This document shows, piece by piece, positions 24,496 to 33,064 of a stretch of 64,000 nt of DNA. Each line of letters begins with the position of its first letter. Position 1 is the first letter of the stretch. The DNA is from Chersky-822 sp035553055 (GTDB lineage Bacteria > Actinomycetota > Actinomycetes > Streptosporangiales > Streptosporangiaceae): positions 5,939 through 69,938 of the forward strand of contig DATNEK010000062.1 of assembly GCA_035553055.1 (NCBI GenBank). Reading direction: 5' to 3'. Made by a program: the position numbers and the translations under genes. Below the pieces are notes generated by a model. It had not been told where the DNA came from and ran no database searches. It worked only from the letters and a program-made list of their open reading frames with translations.

Positions 24496-25440
24496 TTGGG
24501 ACGGATGACGTTCGTCTTCCAGCGTCTGCTGATGCTGATACCAGTGGCGATCGGCGTCACGATCGTCGTTTTCTTCATGATCCACTTGATCCCCGGCGAC
24601 CCGGCGAGCACGATACTCGGGATCCATGCCACCCCGAAAGCCGTGGCCTTTCTGCACCACGAATGGGGTCTTGACCGGCCGCTGGTAAGCCAGTACTGGC
24701 TGTTCATGGACCGGCTGGTGCACGGCAATCTCGGCCAGAGCCTGTACTACAGCGCGCCGGCGGCCAGCATCATCGCGACGCGGATACCCGCCACGCTGTG
24801 GCTCCTGGTCTACGCGGTCATTCTCGCCATCGCGATCAGCGTCCCGCTCGCCATGATCGCGGCAAGCCGCAAGGATGGTGTACGCGACCACGTGGTCAGG
24901 GCCGTCCCGCTGGTCGGTCTCGGGATGCCGCCGTTCTGGCTCGCGATCCTGTTGATCTACGCCTTTGCCATCACCGTGCACTGGTTCCCTACCAGCGGCT
25001 ACGGCGCCGGGTTCTTCGGTCACCTGCACTCGATGTTCCTGCCTGCGCTCGTGGTGGCGATCGCGCTCGCGCCTGTGGTCATCCGCGCGCTGCGGGCCAG
25101 CATGCTCAACGTGCTCGGCGCCGAGTACATCACCACGGCGAAGTCCAAGGGAGTGCCAGCGCCGCGACTGTTTCTGCGGCACGTGCTGCGCAACGCGGTG
25201 ATCCCGGCGGTGACCGTGCTCGGCATCAACATCGGCTTCCTGATTGGCGGGACCGTCATCATCGAGAACGTCTTCGCGATTCCCGGCATCGGACAGCTGA
25301 TGATCAGCTCGATCTTCCAGCGCGACTTCCCGGTCGTGCAGGGCGTGACCCTGGTATTCGGAGTCCTCGTCGTCATGGTCAACCTGCTGGCCGACCTGTC
25401 CTATGCCGCGCTTGACCCGAGAGTCAGGTTCGACCGATGA
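24496..25440 (+). CDS. dppB: Peptide ABC importer permease (DppB type)
   Basis: 314 residues from a TTG (GAGAGGTGAGAG upstream); an ATG at 24505 is the alternative. About six TM segments. N-terminal FVFQRLLMLIPVAIGVTIVVFFMIHLIPGDP is typical of DppB/OppB. The EAA loop, ITTAKSKGVPAPRLFLRHVLRNAVIP, contacts the ATPases. The stop overlaps the next start (ATGA). Confidence 0.95.
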   Translation: MGRMTFVFQRLLMLIPVAIGVTIVVFFMIHLIPGDPASTILGIHATPKAVAFLHHEWGLDRPLVSQYWLFMDRLVHGNLGQSLYYSAPAASIIATRIPATLWLLVYAVILAIAISVPLAMIAASRKDGVRDHVVRAVPLVGLGMPPFWLAILLIYAFAITVHWFPTSGYGAGFFGHLHSMFLPALVVAIALAPVVIRALRASMLNVLGAEYITTAKSKGVPAPRLFLRHVLRNAVIPAVTVLGINIGFLIGGTVIIENVFAIPGIGQLMISSIFQRDFPVVQGVTLVFGVLVVMVNLLADLSYAALDPRVRFDR

Positions 25441-26312
25441 GTGCCATCTCGGCGGACGGTCTAATGGCCGTCGAGCGGCAAGTCGCGCCGCGCTCGGTGC
25501 GCCGTTGGTACCGGCAGCCGGCGCTGGCGTTCGGTGTCGTCCTGCTCGGGCTGATCGTGATCGCCGCAGTGCTCGGTCCGCTGCTGAGCCCCTACAACCC
25601 GATCACGCAGAATCTCGGCCAGACGCTGCTCGGACCGAGCGCGCACCACCTGGTCGGCACCGACCAGCTTGGCCGCGACACCTTTACCAGGCTGCTTTAT
25701 GGTCTGCGCAACGACCTGCGCATCGCGTTCCTCGCGGTGGTTTCGCCGTTCTGCATAGGCGTGGTGCTCGGCAGTATCTCCGGCTACTTCGGCGGCTGGG
25801 TCGACGCCGTGATCATGCGGCTGGTCGACATCGTCGTCGCCTTCCCTTTCTACGTGCTGGTCATCGCTCTGGTCTTCGTGCTCGGCCCCGGTCAGCGCAG
25901 CATCTACATCGCGATCACGCTGGTCGGCTGGGTGTCCTACGCGCGGATCATCCGCAGCGAGATCCTGGTCGCCAAGAGGCAGGATTACGTGCTCGCCGCG
26001 CAGTCGGGCGGCCTGTCGGCCGTGCGCATCATGGCCAGGCACCTGCTGCCTAACGTCGTCAGCCAGGCAATCATTTACGGCATGTCCGACATCGTGCAGG
26101 ACATCTTGGCGATCGTCGCGCTCGGCTACTTCGGGCTAGGCATTCCGCCGCCGACGCCTGATCTCGGCTCAATGATCAACGACGGGCAGAACTTCATGAC
26201 CACGCACTGGCAGCTCACTACGTTCCCCGGCCTCGTCGTCGTTCTTGTCGGGCTGTCGCTTTCTCTGATCGGCGACGGGCTCGCCGACATCATCAGGCCA
26301 GGTCAGGCATGA
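25437..26312 (+). CDS. dppC: Peptide ABC importer permease (DppC type)
   Basis: 291 residues, overlapping dppB by 4 nt. The N-terminal cytoplasmic tail and first TM are followed by LLSPYNPI and HLVGTDQLGRDTFTRLLYGLRNDLRIAF, the DppC/OppC signature. The EAA loop is YVLAAQSGGLSAVRIMARHLLPNVVSQAI. Pairs with DppB to form the membrane channel. Confidence 0.95.
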   Translation: MSAISADGLMAVERQVAPRSVRRWYRQPALAFGVVLLGLIVIAAVLGPLLSPYNPITQNLGQTLLGPSAHHLVGTDQLGRDTFTRLLYGLRNDLRIAFLAVVSPFCIGVVLGSISGYFGGWVDAVIMRLVDIVVAFPFYVLVIALVFVLGPGQRSIYIAITLVGWVSYARIIRSEILVAKRQDYVLAAQSGGLSAVRIMARHLLPNVVSQAIIYGMSDIVQDILAIVALGYFGLGIPPPTPDLGSMINDGQNFMTTHWQLTTFPGLVVVLVGLSLSLIGDGLADIIRPGQA

Positions 26313-27349
26313 CCATCGGAGATGCGGGAGCGTTGTCGGGGGCAGGCACGGGCGGTACCGTGCTCGAGGTTCGCGATCTGCGCGTGCGGATAGCGGCCCG
26401 GCACGGAACCGTCCGCGCGGTCGACGGCGTCTCGCTCGAGGTGGCCAGGGGCGAGGCGGTCGGCCTGGTCGGTGAGTCAGGATCAGGCAAGAGCATGACG
26501 CTTCGCGCGATTCTCGGCGTGCTGCCGCCCGAAGCGAAAGTCACCTCGGGCCAGATCCTGCTCGATGGGGTCGATCTGGTACCGCTGTCGAATTCAGACC
26601 TCAACCGGATACGCGGCCCGAAGATATCGATGATCTTCCAGGAGCCGATGAGCGCGCTCAACCCGGTCATGCGGGTCGGTTACCAGATAGCGGAAGGTCC
26701 GCGGGTACATCTCGGCTACAGCAAGGCCCAGGCCGCGGAACGTGCGCTCGAGCTAATGCGCCGGGTCGGCATTCCCGATCCCGAGCGGCGGTTCCGTGCC
26801 TATCCGCACGAGTTCTCCGGCGGAATGCGGCAGCGCGTAATGATCGCGATCGCGCTGTCCTGCGAACCCGAGATCATCTTGTGCGACGAGCCGACCACCG
26901 CGCTCGACGTGACCATCCAAGATCAGATCCTGCGGTTGCTCGCCAGCCTGTGCCGCGAGTCAGGGGTGAGCCTCATCTTCGTCACCCATGACCTCCCTGT
27001 CGTCGCCCAGCTATGCCAGCGGGTCGCGGTCATGTACGGAGGAGAACTGGTCGAGCGTGGTCATGTGCACGATGTGCTGCTCGACCCGCGCCATCCATAC
27101 ACACTGGGGCTGGTCAGGTCCGCGCCTGACGTGGAGTACGTGCGCGAGTCGCTGGTGCCGATCCCCGGGTCGCCGCCTAGCCTGGTCAGCCCGCCATCGG
27201 GATGCCGGTTCCATCCCCGATGCGCATTCGTCGAACAGGACTGCCGGGTGCAACCAACTCCGCTGCGCGAGCTGCCTGGCGGCCGGTACACCGCCTGCCT
27301 GCACTATGAGCGCTGCGAGGAAGCCCTAGCCGATCGGATCAGGCCATGA
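26309..27349 (+). CDS. dppD: Peptide ABC importer ATPase (DppD type)
   Basis: 346 residues, 4-nt overlap with dppC. Walker A GESGSGKS, Q-loop MIFQEPMSALNPVM, signature FSGGMRQR, Walker B IILCDEPTTALDV, switch His in FVTHDL. The C-terminal oligopeptide-transporter tail has GCRFHPRCAF, with Cys residues that in relatives hold an iron-sulfur or zinc site. Confidence 0.96.
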   Translation: MTIGDAGALSGAGTGGTVLEVRDLRVRIAARHGTVRAVDGVSLEVARGEAVGLVGESGSGKSMTLRAILGVLPPEAKVTSGQILLDGVDLVPLSNSDLNRIRGPKISMIFQEPMSALNPVMRVGYQIAEGPRVHLGYSKAQAAERALELMRRVGIPDPERRFRAYPHEFSGGMRQRVMIAIALSCEPEIILCDEPTTALDVTIQDQILRLLASLCRESGVSLIFVTHDLPVVAQLCQRVAVMYGGELVERGHVHDVLLDPRHPYTLGLVRSAPDVEYVRESLVPIPGSPPSLVSPPSGCRFHPRCAFVEQDCRVQPTPLRELPGGRYTACLHYERCEEALADRIRP

Positions 27350-28389
27350 CTGAACCGCTCCTTTCGGTCAGCGACATGGCCGTGTCGTTCACCGTGGGCT
27401 CGCGGCTCGCCGCCAGCATCAAGCACGAGCAGCGGCTGCTGCGCGCTGTCGACGGCGTCGATCTCGACCTCGCCAAGGGCGAGGCGCTGGCGCTGGTCGG
27501 CGAGTCTGGTTCTGGCAAGTCCACCTTCGCGCTCGCACTCGCCGGCCTTCGGCCCGCCGACCGCGGGCAGATCAAGTTCGACGGAAGGGTCCTGCCATCC
27601 CGCAGGTCGAGCGCCGATCAGCAGCGCATCCAGATGGTCTTCCAGGATCCCTACTCCTCGCTCAACCCGAGGCTGACCGTGGGCGGCATGCTCCGCGAGC
27701 TGATTCGGGTGCATCACATCGTGCCCCAAGGCCAGGCCGACTCTTACTGCAAGGAGCTGCTCAGGCTGGTCGGGCTCGACGGGGAGGCGATGCGCGCGTA
27801 CCCGCGGCAGTTCTCTGGCGGCCAGCGCCAGCGGGTCGCGATCGCAAGGGCCCTCGTGCTCAAGCCGGACGTGCTGGTCGCCGACGAGCCTGTGTCGGCG
27901 CTCGACGTCAGCGTCCAGGCGACGATACTGAACCTGCTGGCCGACCTGCGGGCCGAACTCGGACTGACACTGCTACTGATCTCGCACAACCTGGCGGTGG
28001 TCAGGCACCTATGCGACCGGGTCGCCGTTATGTACCTGGGCCGGATCGTCGAGGTCGCGCCGACCGAGCAGCTTTTCGCCGACCCGAGGCACCCCTACAC
28101 CAAGGGCCTGCTCGCCGCCATCCCGCGGCTGACCGCCGACCCAGTCAGGGAAGCCGATGAGGGACCCGCGGTGGTCGGCGACCCGCCGAGCGCGCTGCGC
28201 ATCCCGGTCGGCTGCAGGTTCCGCACCCGGTGTCCCATCGCGCAGCAGCGCTGCGAGTTCGACGACCCGCTGCTGACGGCGGCACCAGGCAGCCCCGCCC
28301 ATCGGGCCGCGTGCCATTTCGCGTTCGAAGGGGCGATCGACGCACCGCCGGCCGGGCAGCGGGCGGCCGTGCCGGGGAAAGGGGACTAG
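27346..28389 (+). CDS. dppF: Peptide ABC importer ATPase (DppF type)
   Basis: 347 residues, 4-nt overlap with dppD. Walker A GESGSGKS, Q-loop MVFQDPYSSLNPRL, signature FSGGQRQR, Walker B VLVADEPVSALDV, switch LISHNL. C-terminal tail GCRFRTRCPIAQQRC. With dppD it completes a five-gene importer. Confidence 0.96.
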   Translation: MTEPLLSVSDMAVSFTVGSRLAASIKHEQRLLRAVDGVDLDLAKGEALALVGESGSGKSTFALALAGLRPADRGQIKFDGRVLPSRRSSADQQRIQMVFQDPYSSLNPRLTVGGMLRELIRVHHIVPQGQADSYCKELLRLVGLDGEAMRAYPRQFSGGQRQRVAIARALVLKPDVLVADEPVSALDVSVQATILNLLADLRAELGLTLLLISHNLAVVRHLCDRVAVMYLGRIVEVAPTEQLFADPRHPYTKGLLAAIPRLTADPVREADEGPAVVGDPPSALRIPVGCRFRTRCPIAQQRCEFDDPLLTAAPGSPAHRAACHFAFEGAIDAPPAGQRAAVPGKGD

Positions 28390-28403
28390 CCATCACTCCG
28401 ATC

Positions 28404-29330
28404 ATGATTGCCAGCGAACGCGGCGAGGTCGGCCTGGCCGCTGGCATGGATTTGCTCAGGGTCGGCAAGAGCGCGATGGATGCGGTCGAGGCCGCCGTCA
28501 GGGTCGTCGAGGCGAACGAGGCCGATCATTACGTCGGCGTCGGCGGCCTGCCGAACTTGCTCGGGGTGGTCGAGCTTGACGCCTCGATCATGGACGGGGC
28601 GACCAGGCGGGCCGGAGCGGTAGCGGCGGTCACCGGCTTCCCTCACCCGATTTCCATCGCTCGCGCCGTCTGCGACCGGCTGCCCCAGCATCTGCTGCTG
28701 GTCGGCGCCGGTGCCGAGCGGTTCGCAGATGAGGCCGGCATCGAGCGCGGCGAGACGCTGACCGACGAAGCCAAGCGCATGTGGCGCGAAGGGCTAGAAC
28801 CCGATGGCCTCGCTCGCGCGCGGGAGAGCTTCGGACCCGGCGAAGCGGAATACCGGCGCTGGGCACTCGACCGGATCGCGGCCATGGTGCCGCCCAGCGG
28901 GCCATGGGGTACGGTCAACGTGCTCGCGCTCGACGCCGCCGGCAACCTGGCGGTCGCGGTCAGCACTAGCGGCTACCCATGGAAGTTCCCCGGCCGGGTC
29001 GGCGACTCGGCGCTGATCGGCGCTGGCAACTACTGCGACAACCGGTTCGGCGCCGCCGCTTGCACCGGTCGAGGCGAGCTCGCCATCCGGGCGAGCACGG
29101 CCAGGTGCGCGGTGCTGGCGCTGGCCAGCGGCTTGGGTCCGGCGCAGGCGTGCGCCAGCGTCCTAGCCGATGCCGCCGAGCTGCCCGACGACTTCAGGTC
29201 GGGACTGCAGGTGCTTTGCCTGACACCGGACGGCAGCCACGCCGGAGCTTCAACCAGGCCAGGGTCGACCTACAGCGTGATGAGCGCCGCCGACGACACC
29301 TACCGCATACAGGAAAGAGCCCAGATATGA
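28404..29330 (+). CDS. Ntn-hydrolase, isoaspartyl peptidase / glycosylasparaginase family
   Basis: 308 residues from the ATG at 28404. AAAGGGG lies rather far upstream (about 19 nt), and an ATC codon at 28392 is at ideal distance, so the true start could be non-canonical. LRVGKSAMDAVEAAVRVVE and GVGGLPN match the alpha subunit. The autocleavage/nucleophile Thr is probably T170 in GPWGTVNVLALD, followed by AVSTSGYPWKFPGRVGDSALIGAGNY. The family hydrolyses beta-aspartyl peptides or Asn-linked sugars after self-cleavage. The Thr context (WGTV) departs from the usual D-T-V/I-G. Confidence 0.88.
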   Translation: MIASERGEVGLAAGMDLLRVGKSAMDAVEAAVRVVEANEADHYVGVGGLPNLLGVVELDASIMDGATRRAGAVAAVTGFPHPISIARAVCDRLPQHLLLVGAGAERFADEAGIERGETLTDEAKRMWREGLEPDGLARARESFGPGEAEYRRWALDRIAAMVPPSGPWGTVNVLALDAAGNLAVAVSTSGYPWKFPGRVGDSALIGAGNYCDNRFGAAACTGRGELAIRASTARCAVLALASGLGPAQACASVLADAAELPDDFRSGLQVLCLTPDGSHAGASTRPGSTYSVMSAADDTYRIQERAQI

Positions 29331-29354
29331 GGACACGGCTATGAGAGCGCAGCT

Positions 29355-30179
29355 ATGAAGGTCTTCCTGTCCAGTGATATGGAAGGGACCGCGGGCGTCG
29401 TCGACTGGGAGCAGTGCGTCGGCCAGGGCGCTGAGGCGGCGGCCGGCCGGAAGCTGCTGCTCGCCGAGGTCAACGCGGCGATCGAGGGTGCGCTCGCTGG
29501 CGGCGCCACCGAGATCGTGGTCAACGACTCGCACTCGACCATGCGCAATCTTCCGCCGGGCGAGCTGAAGGGCGGCGCCTCCTATATATCTGGCAGCCAC
29601 AAGCCGCTCTACATGATGCAGGGGCTGGACGACAGTTTCGGCGCCGTGCTGTTCGTCTCTTATCACGGCTCGATCGGAGCCCCGGCCGGACTTTCCCATA
29701 CTTATAACCCCAGGGCCGTCATGGAGGCCAGGCTCGACGGCGTGGTGACCGGCGAGGCCGGAATCAACGCGCTGGTCGCCGCTCACTACGGTGTGCCTGT
29801 CGTGGCTGTGACCGGCGACCGCAGCGCCTGCGACGAGACCACGGCGCTGATCCCGGGCGTGCACGCAGCCGTGGTGAAGGAGACCGTGAGCCGGGTTGCC
29901 GCGCACAGCCTGCACCCCGATCGGGCCTGCGGGCTGATACGCGAAACCGCCCGGCAGGCCGTCGCCGGCGCGTCGGCGATCAAGCCGCCACCGCTCGCCA
30001 GCGCCACGCTCGAAGTCGATGTCAGGACCACCGACATCGCCGAGGCGGCTAGCTGGGTGCGCGGGGTTGAGCGGATCGGCGACCGCGGGCTGCGCTTCGC
30101 CGGTGATACCCCGCTCGCCGTCTACCGTTCGTTCTGTGCCGCGATCCTGCTGACCAGGACAATTGCGGAAGTGGTATGA
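29355..30179 (+). CDS. M55-family D-aminopeptidase
   Basis: 274 residues. MKVFLSSDMEGTAGVVDWEQ carries the Asp and Glu zinc ligands of Bacillus DppA (SxDxEG). NDSHSTMRNL and FVSYHGSIGAPAGLSHTYN supply the His residues. The family trims D-amino acids from the N-terminus of peptides. B. subtilis encodes such an enzyme in its dipeptide importer operon, matching the setting here. Peptidoglycan-derived or other D-amino-acid peptides are the likely cargo. Confidence 0.93.
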   Translation: MKVFLSSDMEGTAGVVDWEQCVGQGAEAAAGRKLLLAEVNAAIEGALAGGATEIVVNDSHSTMRNLPPGELKGGASYISGSHKPLYMMQGLDDSFGAVLFVSYHGSIGAPAGLSHTYNPRAVMEARLDGVVTGEAGINALVAAHYGVPVVAVTGDRSACDETTALIPGVHAAVVKETVSRVAAHSLHPDRACGLIRETARQAVAGASAIKPPPLASATLEVDVRTTDIAEAASWVRGVERIGDRGLRFAGDTPLAVYRSFCAAILLTRTIAEVV

Positions 30180-31228
30180 CCGCGGGGGGTCGGGCATCGG
30201 TCCCTGGTGCTCCGGGGCCAACGGAGCGGAGGGTGTCCCGGCTGGTCGACATCGCCGAGGCGGTGGGCGTCCATACGTCGACGGTCTCGCGCGTGCTCAA
30301 CGGCGACCCGGCGCAATCGGTAAGGCCCGAGATCTACCAGCAGATACTCAGCGTCGCCCGGCAGCAGGGTTACCGGCCGAACGCGCTGGCCAGAGCGCTG
30401 AAGCAGCGGCGGGTCGGCGCGTTCGCCTTCGTCATACCGCTGCTGCGCAACCCGATCTGGGTGCGGCTGCAGCGCGGTGCGCTGCAGCGGGCGGCCGAGC
30501 GCGGATTCGTCGTGATGATCATGGAAGATCCCGACGACGACCCCAAGCCGCCCGACAGCTACCGGTACCTGGTGGACGAGAGCCGCGCCGACGGGCTGCT
30601 GATCGCCACTTCGCTCCGGATCAGCGAGCACGCCGATGGCGTCTCGATCGCACCGCACGTCTACGTCAACCGCCGTGGCCCGCGTCGCGGCAACAACGTG
30701 GTCATGGATGAGCCTGGCGCCGTCCGGATCTTCCTTGACCATGTCGCCGAGCTCGGCCATCGCAGCGTCGCGCTCATCGACGGCCCGGCCGACGTCGATA
30801 CGGTGCATCGCCGGGTGACCGCGGCCAGGCGGATCTGCACCGCCCGCGGGCTGACACTCGCCGTGCTGCACACGGCCGCTACCGAGGAGGGCGGCTGGGA
30901 AGCGGCGAACCGAATGCTGAATAACCGGTCCAGGCCGACCGCCTGCGCGGTGGGCAGCCTCAACCAGCTATTCGGCGTGCTCGCGGCGCTTCGCCAGGCC
31001 GGGGTCGCTGTGCCAGAGTCGATGTCGGTCGTGAGCTTTGACGAAGATGAGTGCCTGGCCTTTCTCGAGGTCCCGGTCACCAGCGTCGCGATGCCGCTCG
31101 CTGAACTAGGCAGCGCCGCCGTCGACGCGCTCATCACCAGAGTAGAAGGCGGCGAGGAACGCGACGTGCTGGTCAGGGCGCCAATGACGCTCCTGCGAAG
31201 GAACTCGGTCGGCTCATCGCCGCGTTGA
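30176..31228 (+). CDS. LacI-family transcriptional regulator
   Basis: 350 residues overlapping the previous gene by 4 nt. The HTH is LVDIAEAVGVHTSTVSRVLNGD (about 22-45), followed by hinge helix RPNALARALKQRR. The periplasmic-binding-like domain has RADGLLIATSL and SFDEDECLAFLEVPVTSVAMP. As last gene of the importer operon it probably controls the 22627/22839 divergon in response to an imported ligand. Confidence 0.93.
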   Translation: MTAGGRASVPGAPGPTERRVSRLVDIAEAVGVHTSTVSRVLNGDPAQSVRPEIYQQILSVARQQGYRPNALARALKQRRVGAFAFVIPLLRNPIWVRLQRGALQRAAERGFVVMIMEDPDDDPKPPDSYRYLVDESRADGLLIATSLRISEHADGVSIAPHVYVNRRGPRRGNNVVMDEPGAVRIFLDHVAELGHRSVALIDGPADVDTVHRRVTAARRICTARGLTLAVLHTAATEEGGWEAANRMLNNRSRPTACAVGSLNQLFGVLAALRQAGVAVPESMSVVSFDEDECLAFLEVPVTSVAMPLAELGSAAVDALITRVEGGEERDVLVRAPMTLLRRNSVGSSPR

Positions 31229-31358
31229 TCGACGGAGATTGTCGAAATTGGCCCGATTAGAGGGCACTTGGGCGGGGAACCTACCTGGCTGGCTATCCGT
31301 TGTGCTGTCAACCGATGCGTGGCCAGTAACGTCATAAGTACTAGCCTGTCACTTGAGG

Positions 31359-31418
31359 ATCAGCATGGTGTCAATCAGCATGGTGTTAATCAGCACGATG
31401 CTGATCAGAGCGGGCTGA
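31359..31418. repeat. 15-bp tandem repeat, four units, upstream of an LCP gene
   Basis: Units ATCAGCATGGTGTCA (31359), ATCAGCATGGTGTTA (31374), ATCAGCACGATGCTG (31389) and ATCAGAGCGGGCTGA (31404), diverging toward the gene. It ends 27 nt before the LCP start, inside the presumed 5' leader. Confidence 0.85.
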
Positions 31419-31445
31419 CCAACGCGCGGAGCTTCCGGAGGACTC

Positions 31446-32972
31446 ATGAAGCGCATGCGGTCGAGGCGGGCGAAAATTGTCCGCTGGACCTCGATCGCGA
31501 TAGCGGCCGTGCTTGTGGCCGGCACGTTCAGCGCCTACATCGTCATAAAGCTAAAACTCGACGGCATCACGCACATCGCGAAGATCGACGCCACCCACCG
31601 GCCGCCGCGCTACAACGATGCGACCAATATCCTGCTGCTCGGCTCGGACGACAGGCACGGTCACAACGGCTCGATCGGCGGCCGTAATGGATGCAACTGC
31701 TCAGACACGATCATGGTCGCGCACATCTCGCCAGGCCGCGGCAAGGTAACGGTCGTCAGCATCCCGCGCGACACGATGGTGCCGCTCTACGCGTGCTCGC
31801 CCTGGAACGGCCTGCCTGGCCAGCAGGCCGACCCCTACGCCGTCGAACGGATCAACGCCACGCTCGCCGCAGGCGGACCCGAGTGCGTCAGGGAGACCGT
31901 CGAGCAGCAGAGCGGCGTCTACATCGACAACGTGATCGAGATCGACTTCACCGCGTTCGAGCAGGTTATCAACGACGTGGGAGGCGTCAACGTCTGCCTG
32001 CCGTTCTCGATACACAACGTGATCACGCTGGCCGGAGGCACCGGGCTCGATCTGACCGCCGGCTACCACCACATCTGGGGCCGGGTCGCGCTGCAGTTCT
32101 GGCGGACGAGGGAAGACATCGCCGACGGGTCAGACATCGCCAGGATCGCCCGCGATCAGTACCTGCTCGCCCAGCTTGTCAAGGGCGTGTTGCGCAGCGG
32201 CTTGCTGCACAGCCCGTCGAAGCTGTACAAGGTGCTCGGCGACGTGGCCACCAATATGGTGACCGACGCTAGCGATGTCGGCCTGCTGCACCTGGCCACT
32301 AGCCTGGCCGGCGTCTCGACGAGCAACGTGCAGTTCATCACCGCGCCCTGGGTGTCCTATCCGGGTGACCCCAACGAGGTCGAGTTCGCCCAGCCGCAGG
32401 CGAACGCGGTTTTCTGGGCGATCGCCCACGACACGAAGCTGCCGAAGATCACTAAAAAGAAGGGGAAGCGGAACGCCGCCGTGCCAGGCACGAGCCCGAC
32501 GCCAGTTTCGACCCCCACGGTGGGGACCGCGGCTCAGCCGCTGACTGTGAGCCCGTCGCTGGTCAAGGTCTTGATCTTGAACGGATCGTCCGGGGCCAAT
32601 CTGACCAGCCAGGCTTCTGCCGACCTGACGAGCCGCGGGTTCACCGTCGTAGGCACGGGCTATGCGGCCACGACCAGCTACACCACATCGGTGATCCAGT
32701 ACGCGTCGGCGACCGACCTGCCGGCCGCCAGGACACTCAAGCAGCAGTTCAGTTCGGTCACGCTCCAGCTCGATCCCAGCCTGACAGCGGGCACGGTCCA
32801 GGTCATACTCGGGTCGGACTTCACCAAGCTCGCCCCGCCCACGCAGACCGCGCAGGCGGTCAGCGGGCTGTCGACCAACTACGGCGGCATCACCGCGAAC
32901 GTGTCCTGCCGCAACAGCGCGTTCTACGGCTACTACGACCAGTCGCCCGTCCCCAACACCTGCGCCTGCTAA
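31446..32972 (+). CDS. LytR-CpsA-Psr (LCP) ligase with C-terminal LytR_C domain
   Basis: 508 residues; GGAGG 4 nt before the ATG. Basic N-terminus, one TM (about 16-36), then the LCP domain: NILLLGSDDR, DTIMVAHISPGRGKVTVVSIPRDTMV and RIARDQYLL with the Arg/Asp residues that bind polyprenyl pyrophosphate. A lysine-rich linker (about 335-350) leads to a LytR_C domain starting VKVLILNGSSGANLTSQA. LCP enzymes transfer lipid-linked polymers (teichoic acid, arabinogalactan) to peptidoglycan. Two more LCP genes lie at 54779 and 56748. Confidence 0.93.
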   Translation: MKRMRSRRAKIVRWTSIAIAAVLVAGTFSAYIVIKLKLDGITHIAKIDATHRPPRYNDATNILLLGSDDRHGHNGSIGGRNGCNCSDTIMVAHISPGRGKVTVVSIPRDTMVPLYACSPWNGLPGQQADPYAVERINATLAAGGPECVRETVEQQSGVYIDNVIEIDFTAFEQVINDVGGVNVCLPFSIHNVITLAGGTGLDLTAGYHHIWGRVALQFWRTREDIADGSDIARIARDQYLLAQLVKGVLRSGLLHSPSKLYKVLGDVATNMVTDASDVGLLHLATSLAGVSTSNVQFITAPWVSYPGDPNEVEFAQPQANAVFWAIAHDTKLPKITKKKGKRNAAVPGTSPTPVSTPTVGTAAQPLTVSPSLVKVLILNGSSGANLTSQASADLTSRGFTVVGTGYAATTSYTTSVIQYASATDLPAARTLKQQFSSVTLQLDPSLTAGTVQVILGSDFTKLAPPTQTAQAVSGLSTNYGGITANVSCRNSAFYGYYDQSPVPNTCAC

Positions 32973-33064
32973 CGGCGGTGGGTTTGGCTGCGCGGTGCGG
33001 ACCTTGCGTCATCGCGGGCGGCACGTCCGGGCCTGGCGGACAGCTTCCGCGCTCGCGGGGCGGG

